Origin: Gemmatimonadota bacterium
Lineage (GTDB): Bacteria > Gemmatimonadota > Gemmatimonadetes > Longimicrobiales > Gaopeijiaceae
Assembly (NCBI GenBank): GCA_028875075.1
Contig: JAPPGF010000017.1
Span: forward strand, 1-64,000
Reading direction: 5' to 3'
DNA length: 64,000 bases
The position numbers and the translations under genes were made by a program. Shown here piece by piece: positions 17,386 to 26,061 of this stretch. The notes under the pieces are model-generated. The model saw only the letters and a program-made list of their open reading frames with translations. It was not told the DNA's origin and did no database searches. The stretch's first letter is position 1. Each line of letters begins with the position of its first letter.

Positions 17386-18708
17386 ATGTTCGACTCACGG
17401 AGGTTTCCGGTCATTGCCGTGACCTTCGTGCTCGCACTCGGGGCGGCTTGCGGAGAGCCCCTCGGGCCCGGGCCGGATGGCCCGGAACCGCCACTCGAAG
17501 AGCTTCCCCGACCGCTCACGGCGAGCGAGGCCGTGGTCGTCGAACGCTCGAACACGTTCGGTATCGAACTGTTGCGAGAAGTGCTGGAAGTCGACGATCG
17601 AACAAACGTCGTTCTTTCGCCTCTGAGTGCCTCCATGGTCCTCGCGATGACCTTGAACGGGGCGGCCGGAACCACTCTGGACGGCATGCGCACGGCCCTG
17701 CGGCTGGAGGGATTGTCGCACGCCGAGATCAACGATTCGTATCGAGGTCTGACGGGCCTTCTCACCGACCTCGACCCGCTCGTGGAAGTATCGATCGCGA
17801 ACTCTGCATGGGCCAACGAACGGTATTCCTTCCACCAGGCCTTCTTCGACGCAGTCACCGATCACTTTGACGGGACGGTCGAATCGAGAGACTTCGGTGA
17901 CCCGAACACTCTCAGCGAGATCAACGCCTGGGTGGACAGTAGCACCCGCGGGCTGATCGAGCGCATTCTGCGGGAAGGAGATCTCGATCCCGATCAAGCT
18001 CTGCTGCTCCTGAACGCCGTCTACTTTGACGGCCCCTGGAGGACGGGCTTCGACCCCGAAGACACGGCGCCGGGGCTGTTCATGCGAGCCGACGGCTCGA
18101 CCGTCTCAGTAGAGATGATGCACCTGACCGATGTCGAGCTGCCCTACGGGCGGACGGACGATCTCGTCGCCGTCGAGCTGCCCTACGGGGGCGGGGCGTA
18201 CTCGATGGTCGTCGCCCTGCCGTGGGACGGGACGCCCAGGGAGGTCCTGGCGGGGATGGACGCGAGCGGCTGGAAGGCGCTGATTGCTTCGCTCGAGCCC
18301 CGGGTGCTCGATGGCCTTTCCCTGCCGCGCTTTGTGATGGCATACGACTCGTTCCTGAACGATGCGCTGACCGACATGGGCATGGAGATCGCGTTCACCA
18401 GACAGGCCGATTTTTCCGACCTCTCTCCCCAGCCGCTTTGCATGGACTTCGTGCGGCAGAAGACCTTTATCGAGGTCGACGAGGCGGGTACCCGTGCAGC
18501 GGCAGTCACGGCTGTGGGGATCGGGCCTGTATCGTTCTTCGGCTTCCTCGTGGACCGCCCCTTTCTCTTCGCCATACGCGAGCGCCTCTCGGGCACCATT
18601 CTATTCGTCGGCGTGATCGGTGACCCCGCGGCCAGCGACGCCGAACCGCCGGAGTTTCCCGCCCCCTGCAGTCAGCGCGTCTGGCGGGGACAAACGAACC
18701 CGGGATGA
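17386..18708 (+). CDS. serpin-family protease inhibitor, lipoprotein (440 aa)
   Basis: A lipoprotein signal peptide (VIAVTFVLALGAACGEP, lipobox GAAC) anchors the protein in the envelope. A full serpin fold follows: NVVLSPLSASMVLAMTLNGA, LLNAVYFDGPWRTGFDP, VELPYGGGAYSMVVALP, and the signature DRPFLFAIRERLSGTILFVG. The hinge before the reactive loop is EVDEAGTRAAAVTAV, small residues that allow loop insertion, so it is likely inhibitory; the loop continues GIGPVSFFGF and the P1 residue cannot be fixed by eye. A 30-residue tail with a Cys follows the fold. GAAGGAG precedes the ATG. It is also related to the split serpin remnant at 6.7/8.4 kb. Confidence 0.93.
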   Translation: MFDSRRFPVIAVTFVLALGAACGEPLGPGPDGPEPPLEELPRPLTASEAVVVERSNTFGIELLREVLEVDDRTNVVLSPLSASMVLAMTLNGAAGTTLDGMRTALRLEGLSHAEINDSYRGLTGLLTDLDPLVEVSIANSAWANERYSFHQAFFDAVTDHFDGTVESRDFGDPNTLSEINAWVDSSTRGLIERILREGDLDPDQALLLLNAVYFDGPWRTGFDPEDTAPGLFMRADGSTVSVEMMHLTDVELPYGRTDDLVAVELPYGGGAYSMVVALPWDGTPREVLAGMDASGWKALIASLEPRVLDGLSLPRFVMAYDSFLNDALTDMGMEIAFTRQADFSDLSPQPLCMDFVRQKTFIEVDEAGTRAAAVTAVGIGPVSFFGFLVDRPFLFAIRERLSGTILFVGVIGDPAASDAEPPEFPAPCSQRVWRGQTNPG

Positions 18709-18731
18709 GGACTCCGAGCTTCCATCAATGC

Positions 18732-18825
18732 GCTGGCTACCGGCCTTGGCTACGGCTCGCCGCGATCCGGTGGATCCACTGCTCCGCTTCGCCCTCGATC
18801 CAGCCGACCGCGCGACGACACAGCG
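18732..18825 (-). pseudogene. C-terminal remnant of an AlpA-type regulator
   Basis: The minus strand reads LCRRAVGWIEGEAEQWIHRI then AASRSQGR and a stop. This corresponds to the wing and tail of the AlpA protein at 673-897 (RAIGWIESEIDQWIRAQIAA). No helix-turn-helix or start is left. It lies in the gap 18709-19049, which otherwise shows nothing I can name. Confidence 0.55.
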
Positions 18826-19049
18826 AGTGTCCGATCACGTATTGCGTCTCTAGGGCACGTTATTGAACCGGAGAAGCGTGATCCTCGGTTCGATCGCCGC
18901 TCAATTGAGCACCCTTTGGGAAAACGCGGGTGCGACCAGGATGCCTCGCGTCTTGTCCGCCGCTACACCGCTCGACTCCATGTTCCGGAGAACGGGCGGG
19001 CATAGACCCGCAAGTGATCGCCAACGCTGCGGCTCGGGCTGACCCACTC

Positions 19050-19706
19050 CTATGGGAGGGCCAGGGGAACGATCTCTTCGAGGGAATCGATCACCGCATC
19101 AACCACGCTCGGTCTGGGCCAGATTGGATTACGTTTCCACACGGCAAAGAGTCCAGACTTTCTCGCGCCGTTTATGTCGGCGTCAGGGTGGTCCCCAACA
19201 TGCATCGCGTGAGCTGGGGATACGCCAAGTTGATCAAGCGCGGCTTGAAAAATCGCCACATCGGGTTTGCTGAGTCCGACCTCCTCCGAGACGATTACTA
19301 CGTCCATCAAAGGACCAAGCCCCATCATGCTCACCTTCCGACGTTGCCGCTTGGAGGATCCGTTTGTCACTATACCTGTCAGAACGTGATGCCGTCGTAA
19401 CTGTACGAGCATCCGCCGCAGGCCGGGAAACGGTACACATTCGTCAGGGAAGCTTTGCTCGAAATCGTGCACCAGCCGATCAGCGGCGCCCGAGGGAAGA
19501 GAGAGGGCCAGGGAGGCCTCTCTAAAAGTATACTGTTGGTCGCTATAGCCTCGTCGGTCGAATTCTTCCGCACACTTCACATACTCCGACTCAGGTACGG
19601 AGCCCAGGATCCCGGGAAGGCGGCTGAATTGTCTTTCCAGGAATCTGCGAAACGTGACCTCTCGATTCAGAAGTGTGCCGTCGAGGTCGAAAAGGACTGC
19701 CTCCAT
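19050..19706 (-). CDS. HAD-superfamily hydrolase, subfamily IA (218 aa)
   Basis: The four HAD motifs are present. Motif I is VLFDLDGTLLN (nucleophile Asp and acid/base Asp) at residues 4-14; motif II is the TNG in LTGIVTNGSSKRQRR; motif III is the Lys of GLSKPDVAIF; motif IV is HVGDHPDADINGA. A helical cap between motifs I and II fits a small-molecule phosphatase such as phosphoglycolate phosphatase or a nucleotidase, but the substrate is not evident. GGAGGACGAG precedes the ATG at 19706. Confidence 0.88.
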   Translation of the reverse strand: MEAVLFDLDGTLLNREVTFRRFLERQFSRLPGILGSVPESEYVKCAEEFDRRGYSDQQYTFREASLALSLPSGAADRLVHDFEQSFPDECVPFPGLRRMLVQLRRHHVLTGIVTNGSSKRQRRKVSMMGLGPLMDVVIVSEEVGLSKPDVAIFQAALDQLGVSPAHAMHVGDHPDADINGARKSGLFAVWKRNPIWPRPSVVDAVIDSLEEIVPLALP

Positions 19707-19881
19707 TATCTCGTCCTCCGAGCGCTGCGAATCCAGGAAAGACAGTCAATGATACTGAAGGACAGCGGAAGCGAGGCCGACTTAGAAGGTGACCCGGGCC
19801 TCGCGATGCCGACGGTGTCCCGATCCGCACGGCGCTCGGGCATCAGCCAGGATGCGAGCTGCCCGCTGACGATCGCGACGC

Positions 19882-20019
19882 TCACCTCGGGTTGGCCGGG
19901 CGTGCGTCGAAGTGATCGAGGCCCGTGAAGGCGGCTGAGGTGCCAGGGCGCTCGGCTACAGCGTCCACGTTGGTTGCAAGGCGCTCAATCTCCTCGACCC
20001 AAGTTCGGATGCACGCCAT
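19882..20019 (-). CDS. possible small hypothetical protein (45 aa)
   Basis: This short minus-strand frame starts 15 bases after the decarboxylase stop and encodes MACIRTWVEEIERLATNVDA then VAERPGTSAAFTGLDHFDAR. The next stretch in another frame (EVSVAIVSGQLASWLMPERR) also looks protein-like, so this may be the N-terminal piece of a frameshifted gene in the decarboxylase operon. No family is recognised and no strong ribosome site is visible. Confidence 0.25.
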   Translation of the reverse strand: MACIRTWVEEIERLATNVDAVAERPGTSAAFTGLDHFDARPANPR

Positions 20020-20034
20020 CGGACCCCGCCGTCG

Positions 20035-21483
20035 TCACGTCGCGCTCTTACGCAAGCGTTCCGCAGCCTGGGCGATCAGCTGCCACGCCCTCTCGACGTG
20101 CTCCGCCTCCGTGCGGGCCTGGCCGACGGAGAGCCGCATACAGAAACGGCCGTCCAACCGGGTGTGGGTGAGGAAGACCTCGCCCGTGCCGTTGATCTCC
20201 TTGAGGATGCGCTCGTTCAGTCGGTCGCTTCCCCGGTGGCGGAAACAGACGAGGTTGAGCGGTGCCGGAGCCGCGAGCTCGAAGTGGGGATCGGCCTCGA
20301 TCCACCCCGCCAGCCGCCCGGCCAGCTCGATGTGGCGGCGGATGTGGTGGCGGAGCCCCTCGACGCCGTAGTAGCGCAGCACGAACCAGAGCTTGAGCGC
20401 CCGGAAGCGGCGGCCCAGCGGCACCTGCCAGTCCCTGTAGTCGACGACTTGGCCCGCCTCGGTCGCCTCGTTGACCAGGTACTCCGGGAGAATCGACAGG
20501 GCGCCGGTCAGCGCCCTTCGGTCGGCGACCCAGAGGCAGCTGCAGTCGAAGTTCGTGAACATCCACTTGTGGGGATTGAAGCAGTAGCTGTCGGCGTGCT
20601 CGACCCCGTCGTGGAGGTAGCGGTATTCGGGGCAGAGGGCCGCCGCGCCCGACATCGCCGCGTCGACGTGGAGCCAGAGGCCCTCGTCGCGGCAGATCCT
20701 GCCGACGGCGGCGAGGGGGTCGAGCGCGTTGGACGAGGTCGTGCCCAGCGTGGCGCAGGCGAAGATGGGCCTGAGCCCGCGGGCCCTGTCGGCCTCGACC
20801 TCCGCGGCCAGGCTCGCCGGGTCGAGCGCGAAGCACCCGTCCACCGCGATCTTCCGCAGCTTGGCGCGCCCGAGGCCGGCGACGCCCATCGCCTTCTCCA
20901 GCGACGAGTGCGCCTCGCCCGAGCAGTAGGCGACCTGCGTGCCGTCGCAGCCCTCGCGGTTGGTGAGGAGGCGGGAGTCCCGCTCGCGCGCGGCGACGAG
21001 GGCGCACAGGACGGCGCTCGAGGCCGAGTCCTGGATGACGCCGCCGCCGCTGCCGCTCGAGCGGTACGCGTCCGGCAGGCCGAGCAGGTCGGCCAGCATG
21101 TCCAGCACCCGCATCTCGACCTCGGTGCAGGCGGGGCTCGTCGACCAGAGCATGCCCTGAACGCCCAGGCCCGCGGCCAGCAGCTCGCCCAGGATGGCGG
21201 GTCCAGAGGCGTTGCTGGGGAAGTAGGCGTGGAAGCCGGGCGACTGCCAGTGCGTCAGGCCGGGGAGGATCCGCTCCGTGGCGTCGCGCAGGATCTGGTC
21301 GAAGGCTTCGCCTCGGGCGGGCACCTCGGTGTCCAGGGAGTCGGCGATCTCGCCCGGTCTCACGCGCGACAGGACGGGATAGCGCTCGACGTTCTCGTGG
21401 TAATCGGCGATCCAGTCGATCACTTCCCTGCCGTGCCGGCGGAAATCCTCCGGCGACATGTGGTAGCTCTTCTGCTCGGCCAT
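20035..21483 (-). CDS. PLP-dependent group II decarboxylase, aromatic-L-amino-acid decarboxylase-like (482 aa)
   Basis: The protein opens MSPEDFRRHGREVIDWIADY as in aromatic amino acid decarboxylases. Key features are HWQSPGFHAYFPSNASGPAI, the HVDAAMSGAAALCPEYR segment with the cofactor-binding Asp, and the PLP lysine in SYCFNPHKWMFTNFDCS. It should decarboxylate Trp, Tyr, Phe or Dopa to the amine in the cytosol, though related enzymes act on other amino acids. The start at 21483 fits the family; the frame is open further upstream without similarity. The isolated location gives no pathway hint. Confidence 0.9.
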   Translation of the reverse strand: MAEQKSYHMSPEDFRRHGREVIDWIADYHENVERYPVLSRVRPGEIADSLDTEVPARGEAFDQILRDATERILPGLTHWQSPGFHAYFPSNASGPAILGELLAAGLGVQGMLWSTSPACTEVEMRVLDMLADLLGLPDAYRSSGSGGGVIQDSASSAVLCALVAARERDSRLLTNREGCDGTQVAYCSGEAHSSLEKAMGVAGLGRAKLRKIAVDGCFALDPASLAAEVEADRARGLRPIFACATLGTTSSNALDPLAAVGRICRDEGLWLHVDAAMSGAAALCPEYRYLHDGVEHADSYCFNPHKWMFTNFDCSCLWVADRRALTGALSILPEYLVNEATEAGQVVDYRDWQVPLGRRFRALKLWFVLRYYGVEGLRHHIRRHIELAGRLAGWIEADPHFELAAPAPLNLVCFRHRGSDRLNERILKEINGTGEVFLTHTRLDGRFCMRLSVGQARTEAEHVERAWQLIAQAAERLRKSAT

Positions 21484-21852
21484 GCGGGCGCCTCGTTGTG
21501 TTTCGTCCGTCGCGGACCGACCGGTGTCGGCACCCGGTAGTAGTGGGGCCCTTACGCCTGGTCCGGCCACCAAAATACCCCGGAGGGCCCCATCCCACGG
21601 AGGATTTCGGGCGAGTCGGCGCCGCCGCGCTGTGGGACCGGGGACTTGACCATCGGGGAGTCCGCCGACACCTGTCGTGCGAACCATCGCCTGGCCGTCT
21701 CCGCTCCCGGCCGGCGAGGTTCCGGCGGCCGTCCGAGGGTCGCAAGGGGCGGCCCGATCCTGTTAGCTTCCGCGCTCGCGAATCGCCGAGACCTTCTGCC
21801 ACCCAGGGCTCCCGTGGATCGGACCAAGCTCATCTAGGCGAGCGGGCGAACG

Positions 21853-22392
21853 ATGAGCACACCCTCTCGGCGGGCCGCCGTGCTCTGGCTCACGGGCCTC
21901 CCCGCGGCCGGCAAGACGACGATCGCGTCACGCGTCCACCGGATCCTCGCCGAGCGGGGCGTGGCGGCGGAGTTCCTCGACGGCGACCTGGTGCGCGCGC
22001 TCGCCCCGACCGGATTCACCCGGGCGGACCGAGACGCCCACGTCCTCAGGGTGGGCTTCCTCGCCAGCCGGCTGGAACGCCACGGGGTGAGCTCCATCTG
22101 CGCCCTGGTCTCTCCCTATGCCGACGCGCGCCTCCGCGTCCGCGAGATGTGCCGCCGCTTCGTCGAGGTGCACGTGGCGACGCCGCTCGACGTGTGCGAG
22201 CGGCGTGACCCCAAGGGCCTCTACGCCAGGGCCCGCCGGGGCGAGCTCGAGCGCTTCACCGGAGTGAGCGACCCGTACGAGCCGCCGGAGCGGCCGGATC
22301 TCCGGATCGACACCTCGCGCGTGAGCGAGGAGGAGGCCGTCGCGCAGGTCCTCGGAGCCTGGGAGGGCGCCTCGGGCGGGGCCTCCGCCTGA
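21853..22392 (+). CDS. cysC: adenylyl-sulfate kinase CysC (179 aa)
   Basis: CysC phosphorylates adenosine 5'-phosphosulfate to PAPS with ATP. The P-loop is LTGLPAAGKTTIA (the family more often has GLSGSGKST), followed by FLDGDLVRALAP and then VHVATPLDVCERRDPKGLYA, ARARRGELERFTGVSDPYEP and DLRIDTSRVSEEE, all typical of the kinase. No sulfurylase or PAPS reductase gene is nearby, so it may supply PAPS for sulfation or be an orphan. The start ATG 21853 matches the family; the length is normal. Confidence 0.9.
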   Translation: MSTPSRRAAVLWLTGLPAAGKTTIASRVHRILAERGVAAEFLDGDLVRALAPTGFTRADRDAHVLRVGFLASRLERHGVSSICALVSPYADARLRVREMCRRFVEVHVATPLDVCERRDPKGLYARARRGELERFTGVSDPYEPPERPDLRIDTSRVSEEEAVAQVLGAWEGASGGASA

Positions 22393-22473
22393 GTCCGCCG
22401 GGCGCCCGGCGCGCCCGCTCCTTCCCCCGCGGCGCTTCCTGGGGAGCCAGCAGCCGCGCCGGCTCACGATTCT

Positions 22474-24960
22474 GTGAACTTCGCGTGTATCGCCCCTCCA
22501 GTGCATGGCCCGGTCGTGATGGCGGTCACGAAACCGGTTACCTTTCGTGTTCGGAGGTCCTGCGGGCGCGGCGAGGGCCGGGCGGAGGAGAGCGGGCCTC
22601 ACCCTGCGGCGGGGACGGAACACTTGAGCGAAGCGGACCTAAGGGACTTCGAAGACACCCGGAACTCGGCCCCGGGTCCCGGCATCTCCCGGCTCTCCGC
22701 GGCGATCCTCCGGATCAACCAGAGCCTCGACCTTCCGACCGTGCTCCAGGAGGCCGTCGACAGCGCGTGCGCGCTGACCGGCGCCAACGGGGGCGTGATC
22801 ACGACGATCGACGAGCGGGGCGCGGTCCAGGACTTCGTCACCTCGGCCTTTTCCCCCGAGGAGCGCCGGCAGATGCTCGAGTGGCCCGACGGGCCGCGGC
22901 TCTTCGAGCATCTCAGCGCGCTGCCGGCCCCGCTCCGGTTGGCGGACTTCCCCGGCTACCTCGAATCGCTCGGGCTCTCGGCCTACCCGTGGCCCGTGAG
23001 GACGCTGCAGGCGGCTCCGATGTCGCACAGGGGCGAGCAGGTCGGCCACTTCTTCCTTGGCGACAAGGAGGGCGGAGCGCCGTTCACGGACGAGGACGAG
23101 GAGATTCTCGTGCTCTTCGCCTCCCAGGCGGCCACGGCGATCGCGAACGCGAGGACGCACAGGGACGTCGAACGGGCGCGGGCGGACCTTGAGGCGCTGG
23201 TGGAGACCTCACCGGTCGGCGTCGTGGTCTTCGACGGGGCGCGAGGGGGCGTGGTCTTCTCGAACGGCGAGGCGGGGCGCATCGTCGAGGCGATCCGCAC
23301 GCCGGGCGTGTCGATCGAGCACCTCCTCGAGACGATGACGTGGCGGCTCGCCGACGGGCGCGAGTACTCCTTCCGCGGCTCTCCCGTGCTCCGGCACATG
23401 CAGGCCGCCATGTCGATCAGGGGCGAGAAGATCGAGCTCTCGGTGCCCGACGGCCGGAGCGTCCGCGCGCTCGTCAACGCCACGCCGATCCGTTCCGACG
23501 AGGGCAGGGTGGTCTCGCTCGTCGTCACGATGCAGGACCTGGCGCCGCTCGAGGAGCTCGAGCGGCAGCGGACCGAGTTCCTCGAGATGGTGAGCCACGA
23601 GCTCCGCGCGCCGCTGACCTCGATCAAGGGCTCGACGGCTACCGTGCTCGGCGCCTCGCCCGCCCCGCCCCCGGCCGAGGTGCTGCAGTTCCTGCGCATC
23701 ATCGACGGCCAGGCCGACCACATGCGCGGCCTGATCTCGAACCTGCTCGACGCCGGGAGCATCGAGGCGGGCACGCTCACGGTGAGCCCCGAGCCCACGA
23801 ACGTCGCCGCGCTGGTCGACCGCGCCCGGACGACCTTCCTGACCGGCGGCGGCCACCACCCCGTGGTGATCGACCTCCCGGAGGGCCTGCCCCGCGCGAT
23901 GGCCGACCCGGAGCGGATCGTTCAGGTCCTAGGCAACCTGCTCTCGAACGCGGCCCGTCACTCGCCGTCCTCCTCGTCGATCCGGATCGAGGGGGCGAGC
24001 GAGGGTGCCTCGGTCGCGCTCTCCGTCTCGGACGAGGGCCGCGGCATCGAGCCCGCCCGCCTTCCCCACCTCTTCACGAAGCACGCCGACGTCAGGACGG
24101 GCACCGGGCTCGGGCTCGCGATCTCGAAGGGGCTCGTCGAGGCGCACGGCGGGCGGATCCGGGCCGAGAGCGCGGGAGCGGGCCAGGGCGCCCGTTTCAC
24201 GTTCACGCTGCCCGCGGCCGGCGACGCCCTCCCCGCCCCGGCGCGCGACGGGTCCGCCCGCGCCCCCGCGGCGAGGCGGGACAAGACGCGCGTCCTGGTC
24301 GTGGACGACGACCCGGAGACGCTCCGCTACGTGAGGGACACGCTCTCCGACGCCGGCTACGACCCGCTCGTCATGGGCGAGCCCGCGCGGCTCTCCAACG
24401 TCATCCGCGCGGAGCGGCCCGCCCTCGTGCTCCTGGACCTCATGTTCCCCGACACCGACGGGATCGAGCTCATGAAGGAACTGCCCGAGCTCTCCGACGT
24501 GCCCGTCATCTTCATCTCCGGCTACCGCAGGGACGAGACCGTCGCCAAGGCGCTCGAGAGCGGAGCCGCCGACTACATCACGAAGCCGTTCAGCCCGCCC
24601 GAGCTCGTGGCCCGCGTGGGCGCGGCGCTCCGGGGCCGGAGCGGGCCCGAGACGTTCGAGGTCGGGGAGCTCGCCATCGACTACGGACGGCGCAGCGTCG
24701 CCGTCTCCGGCCGCGAGCTCACGCTCACGGCCACCGAGTTCGACCTGCTGCGGGTCCTGTCTCTGAGTGCCGGCCGGGTCGTCACCAACGAGACGCTGCT
24801 CCGCCAGGTGTGGGGGCTCAAGCGACTGGACGACACCGACCGCGTCCGCACGGCCGTCAAGAAGCTCCGGGCCAAGCTCGGCGACGACGCGACCAGCCCG
24901 ACGTACCTCTTCACCCAGCACGGCGTCGGCTACCGGCTCCAGGATCCGGACGAGGCCTAG
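22474..24960 (+). CDS. hybrid sensor: GAF-PAS-histidine kinase-receiver-OmpR winged helix in one chain (about 828 aa)
   Basis: The domain order is a GAF-like sensor (about 75-230, with LQAAPMSHRGEQVGHFFLGD), a PAS-like region (about 235-365), the HisKA dimerisation helix with MVSHELRAPLTSIKGS (His near 374), the ATPase domain (LLSNAARHSP, DEGRGIEP, GTGLGLAISKG), a receiver (VLVVDDDPETLRY; phosphoacceptor in VLLDLMFPDTDG; Lys in YITKPFSPPEL) and an OmpR/PhoB winged helix (LTATEFDLLRVLSLSAGRVV). No membrane helix is seen, so it is cytosolic. It would sense, autophosphorylate and bind DNA as a single polypeptide. Start is unsure: GTG 22474, ATG 22519 or TTG 22624. Confidence 0.9.
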   Translation: MNFACIAPPVHGPVVMAVTKPVTFRVRRSCGRGEGRAEESGPHPAAGTEHLSEADLRDFEDTRNSAPGPGISRLSAAILRINQSLDLPTVLQEAVDSACALTGANGGVITTIDERGAVQDFVTSAFSPEERRQMLEWPDGPRLFEHLSALPAPLRLADFPGYLESLGLSAYPWPVRTLQAAPMSHRGEQVGHFFLGDKEGGAPFTDEDEEILVLFASQAATAIANARTHRDVERARADLEALVETSPVGVVVFDGARGGVVFSNGEAGRIVEAIRTPGVSIEHLLETMTWRLADGREYSFRGSPVLRHMQAAMSIRGEKIELSVPDGRSVRALVNATPIRSDEGRVVSLVVTMQDLAPLEELERQRTEFLEMVSHELRAPLTSIKGSTATVLGASPAPPPAEVLQFLRIIDGQADHMRGLISNLLDAGSIEAGTLTVSPEPTNVAALVDRARTTFLTGGGHHPVVIDLPEGLPRAMADPERIVQVLGNLLSNAARHSPSSSSIRIEGASEGASVALSVSDEGRGIEPARLPHLFTKHADVRTGTGLGLAISKGLVEAHGGRIRAESAGAGQGARFTFTLPAAGDALPAPARDGSARAPAARRDKTRVLVVDDDPETLRYVRDTLSDAGYDPLVMGEPARLSNVIRAERPALVLLDLMFPDTDGIELMKELPELSDVPVIFISGYRRDETVAKALESGAADYITKPFSPPELVARVGAALRGRSGPETFEVGELAIDYGRRSVAVSGRELTLTATEFDLLRVLSLSAGRVVTNETLLRQVWGLKRLDDTDRVRTAVKKLRAKLGDDATSPTYLFTQHGVGYRLQDPDEA

Positions 24961-25177
24961 CCGGGCGACCGGTACCACACCGGAGCCGCAGGGGCCGACT
25001 GCCGTCGTCTTCGGCTATGGTCCGCCTCGGCGGGCGGATCCCGCGCGGGGAGACAGAGCAGTCACGTCGGTGGGAGCGGGCTCCGCCCGTCCACGGGATT
25101 CCGCGTGTCCGGAGAGCTCCGGCGTAGTCGCGCGGACTCGCTCGCGCAACAGTGGAGACAAGGAGGCGAAACTACTA

Positions 25178-25193
25178 TAGATGTACATATCTA
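25178..25193. promoter_or_regulatory. AT-rich palindrome upstream of the ZIP genes
   Basis: TAGATGTACATATCTA is a near-perfect inverted repeat within a short AT-rich patch (about 25170-25220) in otherwise very GC-rich DNA, about 125 bases before the likely ZIP start. Its place suggests a repressor site, perhaps of a metal regulator, or promoter DNA. It does not match a Zur or DtxR consensus that I can recall. From 24961 to 25319 I see no gene. Confidence 0.35.
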
Positions 25194-25319
25194 ACCACCT
25201 TCCCTGTCGTAATTTATGACGCTTTCCCTGAACCGCTCCGCCTTCCCGCTCCACTGGCCGTGCCCGGCACGGCTCCCGGCGCCTGGCGGGGGCTTCGGTC
25301 CGGAGCGCTGAGCGTCCGG

Positions 25320-26054
25320 GTGGATCCCGCGATCGCGGCCCTGCTCCTGTCTTCCGTCGCGGCGGCGGCGTCGACGGCGGGGATCCTGCCCCTCGCGTGG
25401 AGGGCGCACGTGCCGCTCGTCGCGATCGGGTGGGCGCACGCGCTCGCGGCCGGCGCGATGCTCGGCGCCGCCTTCGTCCTCATGACCGCGACGCTGGACC
25501 CCACTCTCGGGCAGGCCGCCCTCGGCGCGCTGCTCGGGATCGCCTTCGTCCGCTTCACGCACGCGGCGTCGGGCACCGAGGACCTGGACCTGGGGCGCGT
25601 GGACGAGACGAGCGAGACGTACGGCTACAAGGTCCTGCTCGTGAACGCGCTGCACTCGGCCTCGGAGGGAGTCGCGATCGGGGCGGCCGTGATGGTGAGC
25701 CTCCCGTTCGGCGCCTTCGTCGCGCTCTCCATGGGCGCGCACAACGTGCCCGAGGCCACGGCGCTGGGCGCCGTGCTCCGGGCGAGGGGCGTGCGGCTCG
25801 CCCACGCGGCCGGCCTCGCCGTCGTGAGCAACGTGCCGCAGATCCTGATGGCGGTCGTCGCCGTCGCCCTCATCCAGGCGGCGCCGGGACTGCTCCAGTG
25901 GGCGCTCGGGTTCGCGTTCGGTGCGCTCGTCTATCTCGTGCTGGCCGAGCACCTGCCCGAGTCCTACAGGAAGGCGGGCCACACGACGATCGCACTCGTC
26001 ACCATCGTCGCCATGGGGATCGTCGTGCTGATCGGCGGCGCCGGCGGGGGCTGA
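25320..26054 (+). CDS. ZIP family metal transporter (about 244 aa)
   Basis: Seven to eight membrane helices are present. The ZIP metal sites are visible: helix 4 has LLVNALHSASEGVAIGAAVM (His and Glu ligands) and helix 5 has MGAHNVPEATALGAVLRARG, the HNxPE(G/A) motif. Such proteins usually import zinc, iron or manganese down a gradient. The loop at LDLGRVDETSETYG is short and lacks the His-rich zinc sensor. I chose the GTG at 25320 because the frame upstream looks non-coding; other starts are possible. The second ZIP gene follows after seven bases. Confidence 0.8.
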   Translation: MDPAIAALLLSSVAAAASTAGILPLAWRAHVPLVAIGWAHALAAGAMLGAAFVLMTATLDPTLGQAALGALLGIAFVRFTHAASGTEDLDLGRVDETSETYGYKVLLVNALHSASEGVAIGAAVMVSLPFGAFVALSMGAHNVPEATALGAVLRARGVRLAHAAGLAVVSNVPQILMAVVAVALIQAAPGLLQWALGFAFGALVYLVLAEHLPESYRKAGHTTIALVTIVAMGIVVLIGGAGGG

Positions 26055-26061
26055 CGCAGCC

